Origin: Seriola aureovittata
Taxonomy: Eukaryota > Chordata > Actinopteri > Carangiformes > Carangidae
Length of the DNA: 64,000 bases
Reading direction: 5' to 3'
Assembly: GCF_021018895.1 (NCBI RefSeq)
Contig: NC_079372.1
Span: 16,898,318 to 16,962,317, forward strand
Part shown: piece after piece, positions 23,065 to 36,034 of the stretch
How the letters are laid out: each line of letters starts with the position of its first letter
Numbering within the stretch: the stretch's first letter is position 1
Program-made: the position numbers and the translations under genes
Notes under the pieces: model-generated
What the model saw: only the letters and a program-made list of their open reading frames with translations
What the model was told of the DNA's origin: nothing
Databases searched by the model: none

Positions 23065-24345
23065 CACGCTGACAGTTCTTACCACGTAGCTTAATGAGTG
23101 AAATAAGCACAGACGCAACAACCTCCCCACTCAGGACTCAGAACAGCTTAATAAAAATAAAAATGGTTTATATCAGATTGCAGCCTGTATGAGAACAGAT
23201 ATATGAATGTCATAAACCCGTTACAACATTCACCAATTATAGCCCTCATGACTTTACATGATTTCTCCCCTTTGTCTCGCAATGTGAATGTCAGTGTCTC
23301 TTAGCTCAGTTGACTTTGTCAGGCACAAATTCAACTCAGCGCAAGATGGCAAATGACCCGAGAAAGTAAAGCAATACTCACGGCATCTATCACAAAGCTT
23401 CCTGAAATAACATTCATGTTTGAAATGACTGCAGGCCTCCACATCCCCTCCCAGCTGCAGGAATCCTGCTGATCAGCGTGACACATGGGCATTCAGACAT
23501 CTCCCACATCATGAGGGGTGGGGGGGGGGGGGTTGTCACAGGATCAGCAGCTTGGACAGTGATCATGACGGACTGTGCAGAATGTTATAAAAGCTCCACC
23601 GGTAAAGCAGGAGGATGCTGTGGGCTGAACTAATGAGTCTCCACAACCTTTATCACAACTGAACTTTATTCGACATCAGAGAAGTTTTGGTTTCTAGCGT
23701 AGCTTTGTGATCCAGTAGCCTCCTGACAGATTAGCGCACTGCAGGTGGGCTGGTGTCCTTTTTCTGACAATCTTCAACTATCTGAAATAATGAATAAAAG
23801 CAGACTTGTGGGGAATGAAAAACACAAGCTGATTTCATTGTGCAACACGAATGACAGGACTCTATTTTCATATTGGTGTGACGGCGTGAAAGCAACAGCA
23901 AGGTCTGAATTCTAAGTAGGCTGACACATCCATTCATTCCCTGACCGTGAGAATCCTGAACTACAGAGTCCAGTCCGCTGCCTGTGAGCGCTGCTGCTGC
24001 TGACGGAGAGGACGTTTGACTACAGAAGTTTGGATTGATTACATTTAAAAATGGATACTGACTGGCGAGCATTATCAGCATCATCATCACCAAATTAAAC
24101 ATATAATGTATATGTATATTATAAATCTCTATGCTATCTAACTTGTAACTTAATCTGCGCACCAGGCAGCACGGCCCCCAGCTGTGGTTTCAGGGGGAGG
24201 TTTAACACCCCTGATATTTTTTTTTTTTTACACCACCCTGTATTCCACACAATAACAGTTGATATGAATGAGATCAGATAGTGTTGCCTGAGATCACGTG
24301 TCTGACTGTCCGTCATTATTGACCCAATCAGGTTTCATGAATCTG
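23065..24345. other. unassigned non-coding stretch with mononucleotide runs
   Basis: Contains a poly-G run at 23520-23532 and a poly-T run at 24217-24229. The 143-aa minus frame at 23731-24162 has no recognisable domain. No gene is supported. Confidence 0.4.
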
Positions 24346-24349
24346 AGTC

Positions 24350-24720
24350 ACATCAGCGTGCACGTTAACGAGGCGAGTGTTGGAACAGCTGGAGACTCAC
24401 GGGGGAAGGTTTTCCTCTGCAAAGCCGAGCAGCAACAAAACAGGACACGAGTTAATCACCGTCAGTAAACGGTTAAAGTCGCTGCAGGAGAGAGGGAGAC
24501 AGCTGTGAACGTCATGCGCTCTCACGCTGCGCCACTAAGCGAGCTCTCGTTTTGCACGCCGCTCTTTCAGTGTTTCACGACCACAGTGATGCATCCAAAC
24601 AAAGCCTCACTGTTTTGTTTACAGTTAATGAACGGATGACAAAGTGTGCGTTACGGTCAGTTTGTGGAAGTGATCATATAAGTAACTTTTTCCAAGCGTT
24701 AAACAGCCACAGTCGAGATG
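24350..24720. other. CpG-dense block
   Basis: By hand count about two dozen CpG dinucleotides fall in 370 bp, clearly denser than neighbouring DNA. It contains words such as 'catgcgctctcacgctgcgcc' and 'gcacgccgctct'. It could be a small CpG island or a young, unmutated repeat. No TATA box, initiator or following exon is evident. Confidence 0.4.
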
Positions 24721-24724
24721 CTTC

Positions 24725-26455
24725 ATCTCATTGATCAGGAGAACACATAGCAGCTTCTCCATGTCACCATTTGATCACTTCTTTTATATGGCTCAGAGAT
24801 GAAACAATAAAAGACCCCTCCCTTCTCCTGCAGAAAAAGTCAGACTGCCCTCACCTCAGAACACAACACACCATTAAATCATCATCTGATCAACATTTCA
24901 CAGCAGCAGCGCATCTATTACTGTTGTCCCTAGTTAACATGTCACATTTAAGAGCAATGATCAAATCACTTTTTTAAGTTTGTGCAGTTGTCAGAAACAC
25001 ATGAGCAGAAAAATCTAAAGCATCCATTTGTGAAAGAAGGAGAAAGAGAGGGAACAGAACAGCCTGTTTAGTGAGGATATAATCTATGTGAAGGAGGAAA
25101 ATTAACATCAATGATTCAAGATTTTATTCAGTGGTTAAAACATGCAGCCCCAGACGCTTGAAATCACCACGTGGGCTTTAAAATTCTCTCCCGCTCACTG
25201 TTGCCTTTATGGTTATTTGTGAAGTACCAAAATTAATTTACAGCACGTTCCTCATAAAAAATGAATGTAATTAAAGCAAGTGTTCATTATGTGCTGAGAG
25301 TCCTGCACTGTAATCTTTCGGATTGGCCTCAGGTGAAAAAGCTGCATGGTTAATACTTTTATTCCCCGACATGTTTCACTCCAGAAGGAATCCCTGCATG
25401 GAGGAGCAGGTATTGACGATAGATCAAGTGCCAGTTCTTTCTCCTCTTCTGCAGGTGATACTCATGTGTATCGCTCAAGGCAATTAACCTTGCAGTGTGG
25501 AAATGGATTTGCATAGATGTCGGAGGGATTTCCTTCCCCCAAGCAGGTTTTTTTTTTTCCAGCCTGTTCCTTATCATCATTCCAGTATCTTGTTCCTGTT
25601 GTTCTCGGAGTGAGTTTCTGAAGAACAGCGATGACTGGAGGGAAGAGGATTTTCCACTTAGTGATGAGTTTCAACATGTACTACAATTGTTTCCTAATGA
25701 TTTTAATTACTGAAATTGTTTTGATCATATTTTGTAGCTGTTCAGCTTCGTCCTTGCGGCATAAAGCGTTTCATCCTCATCCTTTGTTTGCCTTTTAAGT
25801 GTTCCAAAGAGGTGTACTCAGGCACAAACCACAATATGTTTTTGTAAAAAAGGAAACACGATATAATCAATTGACTATCAAATAAGTTGCATATTAATTT
25901 TCAGCTAACTAATAACAAGATAATTGGCCAATCGTTGTTCATTGGCATGACATGCCACACATGCCCTTGAGGTTATACAAGGGACATTTAAATATAGTTC
26001 TAATGCAACCTACATATAAGGAACCGTTTCATATGTTATCAGTCTTCAATCTGTTGAAGTGACACAAGCTCCTCTGACAGGCCGGCGCTTGAGTGTAAAC
26101 ATGCTGAACTGTAAATGCTGCAGGGCTTTGCGTTCTCTGTTGGGGATGTCTGCGCTGCCCCAGTGGATCTCCGTTGCTTACATACATAAATAACCCCTGA
26201 CACACCACATGTCTGACGATGTATAATTCATAAATGCAGGATCAACCTTTGATCTCTGAGGACTGCAGATGCTATCGGGTCAAATTTGTGCAGAAGGACT
26301 AGAAATGAATTTTCCCCACGTTTAAGTAGCAGCACTTTGATTCGGTCTCCACGGAAAACATAAAACAAGTCAACTCCACTCTGCAAGCTGCTTGGCTTTG
26401 AAGCACTTTACAGGAAAGGGAGATGCAAAGAGAAGTTGAGTGAGGGGAGACCGTA
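24725..26455. other. unassigned non-coding stretch
   Basis: No simple repeat of note, no exon and no family recognised. Confidence 0.4.
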
Positions 26456-26460
26456 CCAAT

Positions 26461-26486
26461 GACTGACTGACTGACTGACTGACTGA
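26461..26486. repeat. (GACT)6 microsatellite
   Basis: Six and a half GACT units. Confidence 0.95.
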
Positions 26487-26489
26487 GAA

Positions 26490-27755
26490 AGCAAGAAACG
26501 GCCGAGCAGGGCAAACTGTCTCTGTCAGCCTCCGACTTGTAATTCTGAGTCGGAGATGTCGGGACTTCGTGGCACTTGCAATATCCCCCACTCGGTGAAA
26601 AGAAACAGACATGTCAACACACTGTTTGCAGAATGGCAGCAAACCCACCACCAATGGCTGTTTCAGATTTAGCAATTCGTAGAGGAGCTATACGTCATTT
26701 CACAAATCCGTAACACAACTAAAGAAGCTTATTAAGGCTGTTTATCTGGTGCGGGTACAAAGTTAGCACTCGGGCTAACCATCTTGGATAGAATGCTTGA
26801 ACTCGCACTGCTCAAGAATAAGGGGTGTTTCTTCTGTTCTTCCTTTTCTGTTGACATTGCATGAATAGTGTGTGTTTCTGTTGTTTGTACCTTAATGTGA
26901 ATGTTTTCACCGTTTCTTTCTGTTCAAGTGTCTCTTCATCTCCTGAGATCTACTGATTTTCCAGGTGCAGTAGTAGATATATTTCAAATGTTTCATAAAC
27001 TCTTGGATGGATTCCCGTGAGGTTTGGTTCAGAAATTCATGTTCCACTAAGGATGCACTGAAACCTTGCTTTTCCTTGACTTTTCACATCGTGCCACCAT
27101 CAGGTTACATTTGTTCAATATACATCCATATGCCTCCAAATTCCTGAGTGTTCTGGTGTCTGATAAGTCTTTGGATTTGTTGTTTAAACCTTGTGTATCT
27201 AGGAAGGATACAGGCAGAATACGGAGGGGGATGATAGCACATCATCTCAGCAGTACCTGAAGCAACACCTCACCACCAACACAACCTGTTACTTTGTTGT
27301 AACACAGGACCGTTTTCTGCCTGAATGATAGCGTCTAGCTCTCTATGTTACCTAAAAAACTGCAAACAACCTCCATCCTATACATTTACATCTCTACATA
27401 ATTTGTAAAGACAACAGTTCTCGGGCCCTTGGGCATGTATGTCATGTCACTCAATACAATGATTTTGGCTTGTAAGCTAACAGAACAGCTAAATCAATCA
27501 ATACCTGTACAAATAGATGCTTACCATGACTCTTATGGAATATGCATCTCGGGGAAAACCGTCCCTCGACTCTGACTTCTTTGAATGAATCTCCCTGAAG
27601 AAGCTATTTTCTGATCTGAAACCCTGAAGCCCGGTAACATTGCTAAACCACCTTTGCTGCTGGAACTGTATGTCTGTGTTTATTCTTTCAGAAACACTGT
27701 ATGAATATAAGTATGAGTTGCTTCACTCTTTATACCATCAGACCTTGAGACTGTA
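26490..27755. other. unassigned non-coding stretch
   Basis: Nothing recognisable. Open frames are short. Confidence 0.4.
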
Positions 27756-27761
27756 GTGCTG

Positions 27762-27854
<93 letters not shown>
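27762..27854. repeat. compound (CT)8(CA)39 microsatellite
   Basis: CT units pass directly into about 78 bp of pure CA, then GACACAGACACA. The same CT-to-CA junction occurs at 43555-43674. Confidence 0.95.
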
Positions 27855-27859
<5 letters not shown>

Positions 27860-28030
27860 AGACACAAAAGGTCAAGCCCAAACATTCTGTACATATTCTT
27901 AGCAAAAATCATCTTTCACAATCTGAGGCAATGTGTGGAGGCCATCCTTGAGTCTGAAGGAAAGGTTTATACAGTAAAGCATGGAGTTGAATAACTCAAA
28001 AGGTCACTTGACTTTCAGTTTATTCACAAA

Positions 28031-28033
<3 letters not shown>

Positions 28034-28087
<54 letters not shown>

Positions 28088-28090
28088 TTT
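28034..28090. repeat. (TA)18 followed by poly-T
   Basis: About 36 bp of alternating TA run into 21 consecutive T. It is very AT-rich and easily unwound, and may be the tail of a retroposon inserted on the minus strand. Confidence 0.9.
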
Positions 28091-28159
28091 AACTTACATG
28101 AAACAAGGTTAAATGGCCACCACACATCTCTCTGGCAAATGGATTTATCAGCACCACAT

Positions 28160-28340
28160 CTGGACCGGGCTTGGCCACTAGGTCTTTCACATTTAATCTA
28201 TTTGGTTCTGTTTAAACAAACTCTGATGTGTTTAATTCTGTTTAGTTTATTTGGGCTGGTGTGAAAGCTGTAATTCGAACTCTGGTGTGGACCAAACAAC
28301 CAGACCGAGACAACTTGATAAGGTGTAAAACTATGTGCGC
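28160..28340. mobile_element. MITE-like dispersed repeat fragment
   Basis: The segment 'ggctggtgtgaaagctgtaattcgaactctggtgtggaccaaacaaccagaccgagac' resembles a teleost MITE that I recognise. A possible inverted partner ('aacggaccagacctttggtctgcaccgaag') lies at about 29201-29230, but the two may be independent. Confidence 0.4.
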
Positions 28341-28427
28341 ATCAGCATCGGACTTTTTCTTGAGCAATGTAGGAGTGAAAAGGAGTTGTCTTTGAGTCAT
28401 ACTCTCTGCACATCCAATAGCTATTGA

Positions 28428-28503
28428 TTACCAAAGTCATCAGAGTAAATCCCCCGGGGACGATGGATATGTAACAAATGTCATGGTAATCAATCCAGTA
28501 ATA
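28428..28503 (+). mobile_element. gctaa-family single-unit fragment
   Basis: 'gattaccaaagtcatcagagt', 'ccggggacgatggatatgt', 'aaatgtcatggtaatcaatccagta' matches one tandem unit of copies A and B (5185-5910 and 8335-9060). Confidence 0.5.
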
Positions 28504-28529
28504 CACAAAAAACTAGAATCAGTGCCTCA

Positions 28530-28915
28530 CGGCTGTATGCCTCCGCCAACCAGGCAAGTTGCAGGAAATATGGTCACGATCTCCTCGCCCTGAGTTACAG
28601 CATTGATTAATGTCCAGAGGTCTTTGCCGAGCATTATGATGTCACTTAATTTTATCATTATAGCCATCTGGGTTCAATTGTGTCATAATTTGTGTATGAA
28701 TTTGTGAGTTCTGGCCAAAAATGTGTTTTGTGAGGTCACAGCGACCTTGACATTTGATGACCGAACTCTAATCAGTTCATCCTTCAGTCCAACTAAATGT
28801 GTTTGTGCCAGATTTGAAGCGGTTCCATTAAGGTGTTTCTGAGATATCACATTCACGAGAATGTGACGGACGGACCGGAGAGATGATCCGTAAACATAAT
28901 GTCCTGGACAACCAG
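28530..28915 (+). mobile_element. dispersed repeat with 'gtgaggtcacagcgacc' core
   Basis: The blocks 'tgtatgcctccgccaacc', 'ttttgtgaggtcacagcgaccttgacatttgatg' and 'gagaatgtgacggacggacc' occur in the order I know from a common teleost repeat. No termini or target duplication could be defined, so the class is open. Confidence 0.55.
28733..28747. promoter_or_regulatory. oestrogen-response-element-like palindrome
   Basis: AGGTCACAGCGACCT is two AGGTCA half-sites in inverted orientation with a 3-bp spacer and one mismatch in the right half (CGACCT for TGACCT). Steroid and nuclear receptors bind this arrangement. It sits inside a dispersed repeat, so function here is only a possibility. Confidence 0.35.
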
Positions 28916-30605
28916 GTTTTCATTTTGTCTGTCTCACAAATAAGTAAAGCATAGCAACCACACAGGAACTACAGTATCCCACTGTAATATCGCAGTGAAA
29001 GACGCCTCTTTTCCATCATATTAGTCATATAATGAGGTTGAATTGCTGCCTGGACTAGTAATGCTCATGAACTCTATATGACTTCAGAGGAGATGAATAA
29101 CCGTAATCACATTCATGAGTCAGTCGTGGAAAGATGGTTTCCGTCACTCCATATGTTTACTCGTCTTGGATCGTGTGTAATGAGTTAAGTGTGACCCCGA
29201 AACGGACCAGACCTTTGGTCTGCACCGAAGGAGATGAACTGAACTGCAGGTATGTAATGTTAAGGTGGCTTTCATCCACCTTAACATTACTACACTTTGT
29301 TTGTAAGAGTAGCTGCACAAGAACTAAAATGTGCAAGCTGGCTAATACATACGGTATATATGTTAAGCCTGGATCGTTTAGCCTCAACCTCTTTCCTCGG
29401 TGCATTATTTATGTTAGATGCATCAAATATGGGGAAGATTTGCCCTAAGGATATAATGTCCTCAACTGACCCAGGTTTTCACGCTGTGTAGCTTATATGC
29501 GTAGTTACATATATAAATATACTGTATGTGTGCCCATGTAACCAAGTGACCCAACATGCCATCTGCACAAATCTGATTAAAGAAACCCTGCAACGGGCAA
29601 GAACGAATCAAATCCCCGGCGTTATCAAGAGACAATATCACCACTGGAGCAGAAAGCAGAAGTGCAATAAAAGCCTGAACAGAAGAGATGATGCCTCTGC
29701 CCCCGTGTAACTGCAGCATCAGTCACTCATTTTACAATGTTTTCTGATGAGGGATTTACACAGTTCTGTGCTCCTCAGTGTGACTGATGTATGTTGGTAT
29801 GTTTGCCGTTTCTCAGGGTTCGGCTTTTACAGTATTAGCTACAGTAAGCGTGACAGTTTGAGCTTGTCAGAGTCTACGCCTTTGTCTCGCCCATGCATAA
29901 ACCAACTCTGAATGATTGATAGTCACGAGGTGTTTTAATGTAAAAAGGCTTGGGTGGATACAATTTTTTATTTCAATTTGAATCAGATGGAGAACTTTGA
30001 TGTAGTGTCTGTTGTGCCTGCAACGGCACAGAAGCTGCTGTGGACAGGGCCAGCCGCAAAAATCATGATTTAGCCACTTTTTATATTATCGAAATATGGA
30101 AAATATAAGTATTAGTATTGTGTTCTGATCACTGTGCACTGCAGAAATGTGGGTAACTTCTACTCAGTACTGTTTCTGAATGTTTGCTGTCCTTAAGCAT
30201 AAATCATTGCATATGAAACATGCTGTGTGCAGTTTACAGGCATCACTTCTCAGGTGTCTTGTGAGTTGGGCTGAAATTCAACATGAAAGGACAGTTACTT
30301 CCATCCTGTCTGTATTTGTAGAAAGATTTTCCATATTTCAATATGCAAATTTCAAAAGAAATAGCAAAGAGTGGTTTAGCCGCCGTGTCCTCAGTGTCTG
30401 GTTCATTCTCTCCCTCCCCCTTTCTCTCCTCTTCTCCTTCCTGCAACCATCGTTCTATTGTCTGGCTCTGTCATTTCTATCAAAAGGTTAAAGGATGATT
30501 ATTCTCAGTATCTTAAGCCCCGGACCTGACACGTTCCCTGATATGATGGTGAGGTAAAACACATCAGCACAATATTCCCAGGGCGGGTTACATGGGTTGA
30601 CAATA
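28916..30605. other. unassigned non-coding stretch
   Basis: Apart from the hairpin at 29254-29290 and the possible MITE end near 29201-29230, nothing is recognisable. Confidence 0.4.
29254..29290. repeat. perfect 15-bp hairpin
   Basis: GTAATGTTAAGGTGG and its exact complement flank the 7-nt loop CTTTCAT. The stem does not extend further, so it is too short for a typical miRNA precursor. Confidence 0.9.
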
Positions 30606-30611
30606 ATATAC

Positions 30612-30655
30612 TGTGTGTGTGTGTGTGTGTTTGTGTGTGTGTGTGAGAGAGAGAA
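30612..30655. repeat. (GT)n(GA)n compound microsatellite
   Basis: GT units with a TT interruption pass into a short GA run. Confidence 0.9.
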
Positions 30656-30889
30656 AGAGCATCATGATAAGAGTTCAAAGGTTAAATCTCTAACATGGTC
30701 ACTGGCATTGATTTTTTAACAAGGATGCAGACGTTCAAGGCGTTTAGTCTTTGTTCACTCACTGATGTAAAATGCTGTTTAACTCTTTCTCTGTGAGGAC
30801 ACACAAACTATAATGACGCTGCAGCTATTGGATCATTTTCTATTTTTCAAAGAAGGATTAAAATCTTCTTTTTTGTCATATTTGATATA

Positions 30890-31165
30890 TATGGCTGTAC
30901 AGCGACCCAGGTAGCAAAATAAATCTGGCCTATACTTCGGTCACACGCTTGTTTTCTTGTGGCCCAGTATTTGCCCATATACAGCATGATTTCAGATACT
31001 ACTTCCGCATCTGGACCTATTCTGGCGCTCGCAGCTGTCAGGCGATACTGGAGGATAACAGCTGGAATCTGCCCACATGTATATGGGCCAGACTTGGGCC
31101 GAGGACCCAGGCGTATGTTGGACCGGAAGTTTCATTTTGCTGTCTGGGAGGTCAAGAGTGTTTTC
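30890..31165. mobile_element. possible dispersed repeat
   Basis: The segments 'gtggcccagtatttgcccatata' and 'catgtatatgggccagacttgggccgagg' are partly inverted copies of each other and resemble a fish repeat rich in GGGCC words. The open frames across it are not gene-like. Low confidence. Confidence 0.3.
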
Positions 31166-31529
31166 TGTACATCTTTCCTTGTCAGGGAAAATACTGAATA
31201 TGATGATTTCGTAACAATTACTTCTGACTCCAAAACGACACTGTTTGCACACTTAATTGTGTTGTACACGTTGTTAAAATTTCATTTTTTCTTTGTATTA
31301 AAAATCAAAAAGTGAAATGTGTTTTACAGAAATAAGCTGTTCCAGTTTATTTTCCTCTGTAATGAGTAGTGTAAAGGGAATTGTAGTTACAGCAGAGAAG
31401 CATAATGAGAATGAAGGAGGTTGTAATATGCAAACACATACACACACGCACCTTGCTGAGGAATTAGCTTCTGCCAGTATGAGGCGGTTATGTACTGGTT
31501 GTGTATGGAGGCCGTGCATGTGTATAAGA

Positions 31530-31544
31530 GACACACACACACGA

Positions 31545-31585
<41 letters not shown>

Positions 31586-31600
31586 CATACACACACACAC
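31530..31600. repeat. (AC)n(AT)16(AC)n compound microsatellite
   Basis: AC units, then about 32 bp of pure AT (31550-31581), then ACAT and AC units. Confidence 0.9.
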
Positions 31601-31799
31601 ATCAGTCCCTGCTATTACCACTGGGATTTCATTATTCAAAATGCACTCCACTCCATAAAAGGAAAGCAATTATGACGGAGTGGCCTAGCTTTTGATGTTG
31701 CAAACGCATGTTGAACATCCTTTACGTTCATGGCAGGCAAAGCTCGTATAGGCTATATGTCCGTGATGGGGGAGGTGTATCCAATGCATCGAGTGAGGA

Positions 31800-31823
31800 G
31801 CATACTGTGATTTCACAGTATGC
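31800..31823. repeat. perfect 11-bp inverted repeat
   Basis: GCATACTGTGA and TCACAGTATGC are separated by TT. A short cruciform-capable site in unassigned DNA. Confidence 0.85.
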
Positions 31824-32143
31824 ATCCGTATTATTGCTCTGTGCGTATGTGTGCATGGATGTATCATTCCACATGCATGTATGATGAGTCCAACTACTGC
31901 AGCTGTTAAAAATGTAAATTTACGGATGCCTTCATATTCCCTGCCACAGTGTCTCATTACCTGCACATAGTAAATCAGCAGGCTGATTAATTCTTTACAC
32001 TCCATGTTTTCATAAGGAGCGAGACTGCCTGTTGGGAGATGGACTGCAAGACCTCAGGCCTCCGAGACAGTGTTAACTCGCGGCGCAACTTGCCACTGAC
32101 AGAAACCACACCCTGAAATACTCAAAGTCTGGTGCCTCTTCAG

Positions 32144-32970
<827 letters not shown>

Positions 32971-32975
32971 TGTTA

Positions 32976-33865
<890 letters not shown>

Positions 33866-33869
33866 TCAG

Positions 33870-34357
33870 TTAATACCATAGACTGTTAAGAAAGAGGGAC
33901 GTAGCCTCCGTCACATCACCACTACGTGTCTGAAGAGCGGGTTTAGCAGTGCCTGACTCCGCCCCTAACTCCCAGCTAATCAAAAACAGGCAAAGAGGCG
34001 GGGCTTGTGTGCCGAGACTTCGGCAAGCACCGGTTAGTGGCAAGCATACGCTCACCCACCTGGCAACTCAAAGAAGCCACATCTTCAATTATGCTGAACT
34101 TTAAACCATAATAAATTAATAAACAGGGGAGTTGTATAACAATTCACCCCCTGATACGACTGTCTTTTTTTTTTTGGAACAGGCTGTAAACATGTTTATT
34201 CCTGCTGGAAAGTTGGACATGTTAATATGGGAGTCTATGAGGATTGAGTCGCTTTTGGAGCCAGCTTCAAGTGGTCATTTGAAGAACTGCATCATTTCAC
34301 CTCACCTCATTTTTCCGCCCTGGTGTTTGCCGCTTGGTTAATACAAAGACTGTAAAG
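33870..34357 (+). mobile_element. 'ccatagactgt' dispersed repeat, copy 1
   Basis: Opens 'ccatagactgttaagaaagagggacgtagcctccgt'. It then has 'gtgcctgactccgccc', 'gctaatcaaaaacaggcaaagaggcggggcttg', 'gagtcgcttttggagccagcttcaagtggtc' and 'ggtgtttgccgcttgg'. The same blocks occur at 40081-40400 and, inverted, at 57530-57888. The start (TTAATACCATAGACTGT) and end (TTAATACAAAGACTGT) are near-direct repeats. Class unknown; I recognise it as common in teleosts. Confidence 0.7.
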
Positions 34358-34544
34358 GACTCAGACCTATAGCTTTTCACAACAAGGATTTAACTGAGAA
34401 TCATTTACAGTGTTTCCTTTAGATAGTTATGTGTTCACACATCGGCAATAAAAAAATTGTAAATTGCTTAACATTCTTTGTAGCTTAAAGTTTAAATAGC
34501 CAAGTGTTTTATCTGAATTAAAACCATCCAAAATGACTTTTATT

Positions 34545-35630
34545 CTTATTCTGATCCTTTTCTTTCCATCCCAGGCCGTCTTAAAGTAGAGCTCTGCCAC
34601 TATCTCATATCATAGTTCAGCCTTCTTTATTTCAGCCCTCACCTCCTTTTATAATTCCCTCTCTGTATTGACATCCCCTCCACTAAATGCATTTTTACAT
34701 CTGGCCTTTAATGTCTTCGGAAAAATCCACAGTTTGTTGTTCGGACTTTGATAGGAATCACAAGGTCTTTGCAAAGAGAAGAAGTGGCCGCACAATAAGT
34801 TCAATAAGTTCATCAATATCAGAGGAGTCCTCCTGAAACATTGACCAGTCTGTGCAATTAAAACTCCCCTGGAGGGCAAGAGGCGTGTCCTTAGTCCAGA
34901 CCCTGACCTGCCTTTTAATCGTCCTCTCCCTCCTCAGCACAGATCTATACAAAGGCAGAAGGTGCACAGAGTTATGATTGGAGGAAACCAGACTTATACG
35001 CCCCTTAATGGAGCCTTAACGCAGATCTAGTTTTGCTGCAACGTGTTGGAGAGGTGGCATGGTGATAAAAAACTGTTCAAAGATTTCTTGAGATTGCAGT
35101 GATTAAAATAATATAATATAATATTTGGAGCATCAGGAGAGAAGGAGAGGGACTGTAATTTCTGTGACACTGATGTCAGCACCAGATTTGGCATCAGCCT
35201 TGAGGTGAATGTCAACAATCGAATATTTCGGGAAGTCCCTCGGGAGGCGAAATGGCCTCACCCACACAGGCAATAAGCTCTATGTTGGGAAGGCACAGCC
35301 GCTCACGTATAGTAATATTCCCGCACCTTCTGTGGTTGATATACAAGCAAACCTTTCTTTATCACATCACTGGTCTGATCCAGCTGCAGAAAAGCCCCAA
35401 AACCATTAACCACTAAGGCAAATCCGTGAGCCAGGTTTTCCGTGAATGCCATGCGACAGGCATCTCTGTAATCACATGAGCGGATGACATTTCCTTGTAG
35501 CTCGTCAATCTTGTTCCTCAAGGACTAAACATGAGCCAGAATTTTAGAGGGCAGAGGAATGCTGTTGTTCTTCACGTGTTGTTTCCTGAGTCCTTGGCCT
35601 GCACTGCCTTTCTTTCTAAAGTTATTATCA
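34545..35630 (-). pseudogene. decayed LINE ORF2 fragment (endonuclease region)
   Basis: Reading the minus strand from the right, frames in series give PLPSKILAHV, a stop, SLRNKIDELQGNV, DYRDACRMAFTEN, then SPDAPNIILYYFNHCNLKKS, then LRRERTIKRQVRVWTKD and ALQGSFNCTDWSMFQED, and finally KEVRAEIKKAEL. I recognise this order from a fish non-LTR retrotransposon, from the start of the apurinic-type endonuclease into the linker before the reverse transcriptase. The stop (TAG at 35525-35527) stands where relatives have Gln. The GDFN catalytic motif reads YYFN, so Asp is lost. Several frameshifts are needed to join the pieces. The reverse transcriptase is absent. Clade assignment (L2/CR1/Rex-type) is uncertain. 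Confidence 0.75.
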
Positions 35631-35639
35631 GTCCCAAAA

Positions 35640-36030
35640 GATATATCGTGAATAAAGAGCGTATGAAATTGTCCGCAGCCTGGCGAAAAAAGGAGAAACT
35701 CACATGTATAGCTGATTGTTAGGAAATATAGAAAGTTCACAATAATCGTTGAAAGTAGAAGATAAAAATATCCATTCCTGAACGAACTGAATAAACAACC
35801 TTTAGGACATTAAAAGGGACACGACTGAACTCTTGAACTTTTCAACGTACTAAACAGATCAAATGAGAAACACCAAGTTGCTGGTGGGAAGAGAAGCACA
35901 AAATTTATTCATTCACTTTCTCTCTGGGTCAGATGGGAAAACATATCTGCAAGGTAAATAAATTATTTTTTTACTGCAGCCAAACTATTTCTTGGCAGGC
36001 ACAGTGACTTCCTTAAAGCCGGGAACATCA
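35640..36030. other. unassigned non-coding stretch between retroelements
   Basis: No gene or repeat defined. Confidence 0.4.
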
Positions 36031-36034
36031 TTTC

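Noticed and set aside
34408..34440. 'cagtgtttcctttagatag' as the end of a second copy of the 822-bp hAT-like element
   Set aside because: Only one short terminus is seen, with no matching interior or opposite end; it may be chance or a very short remnant.
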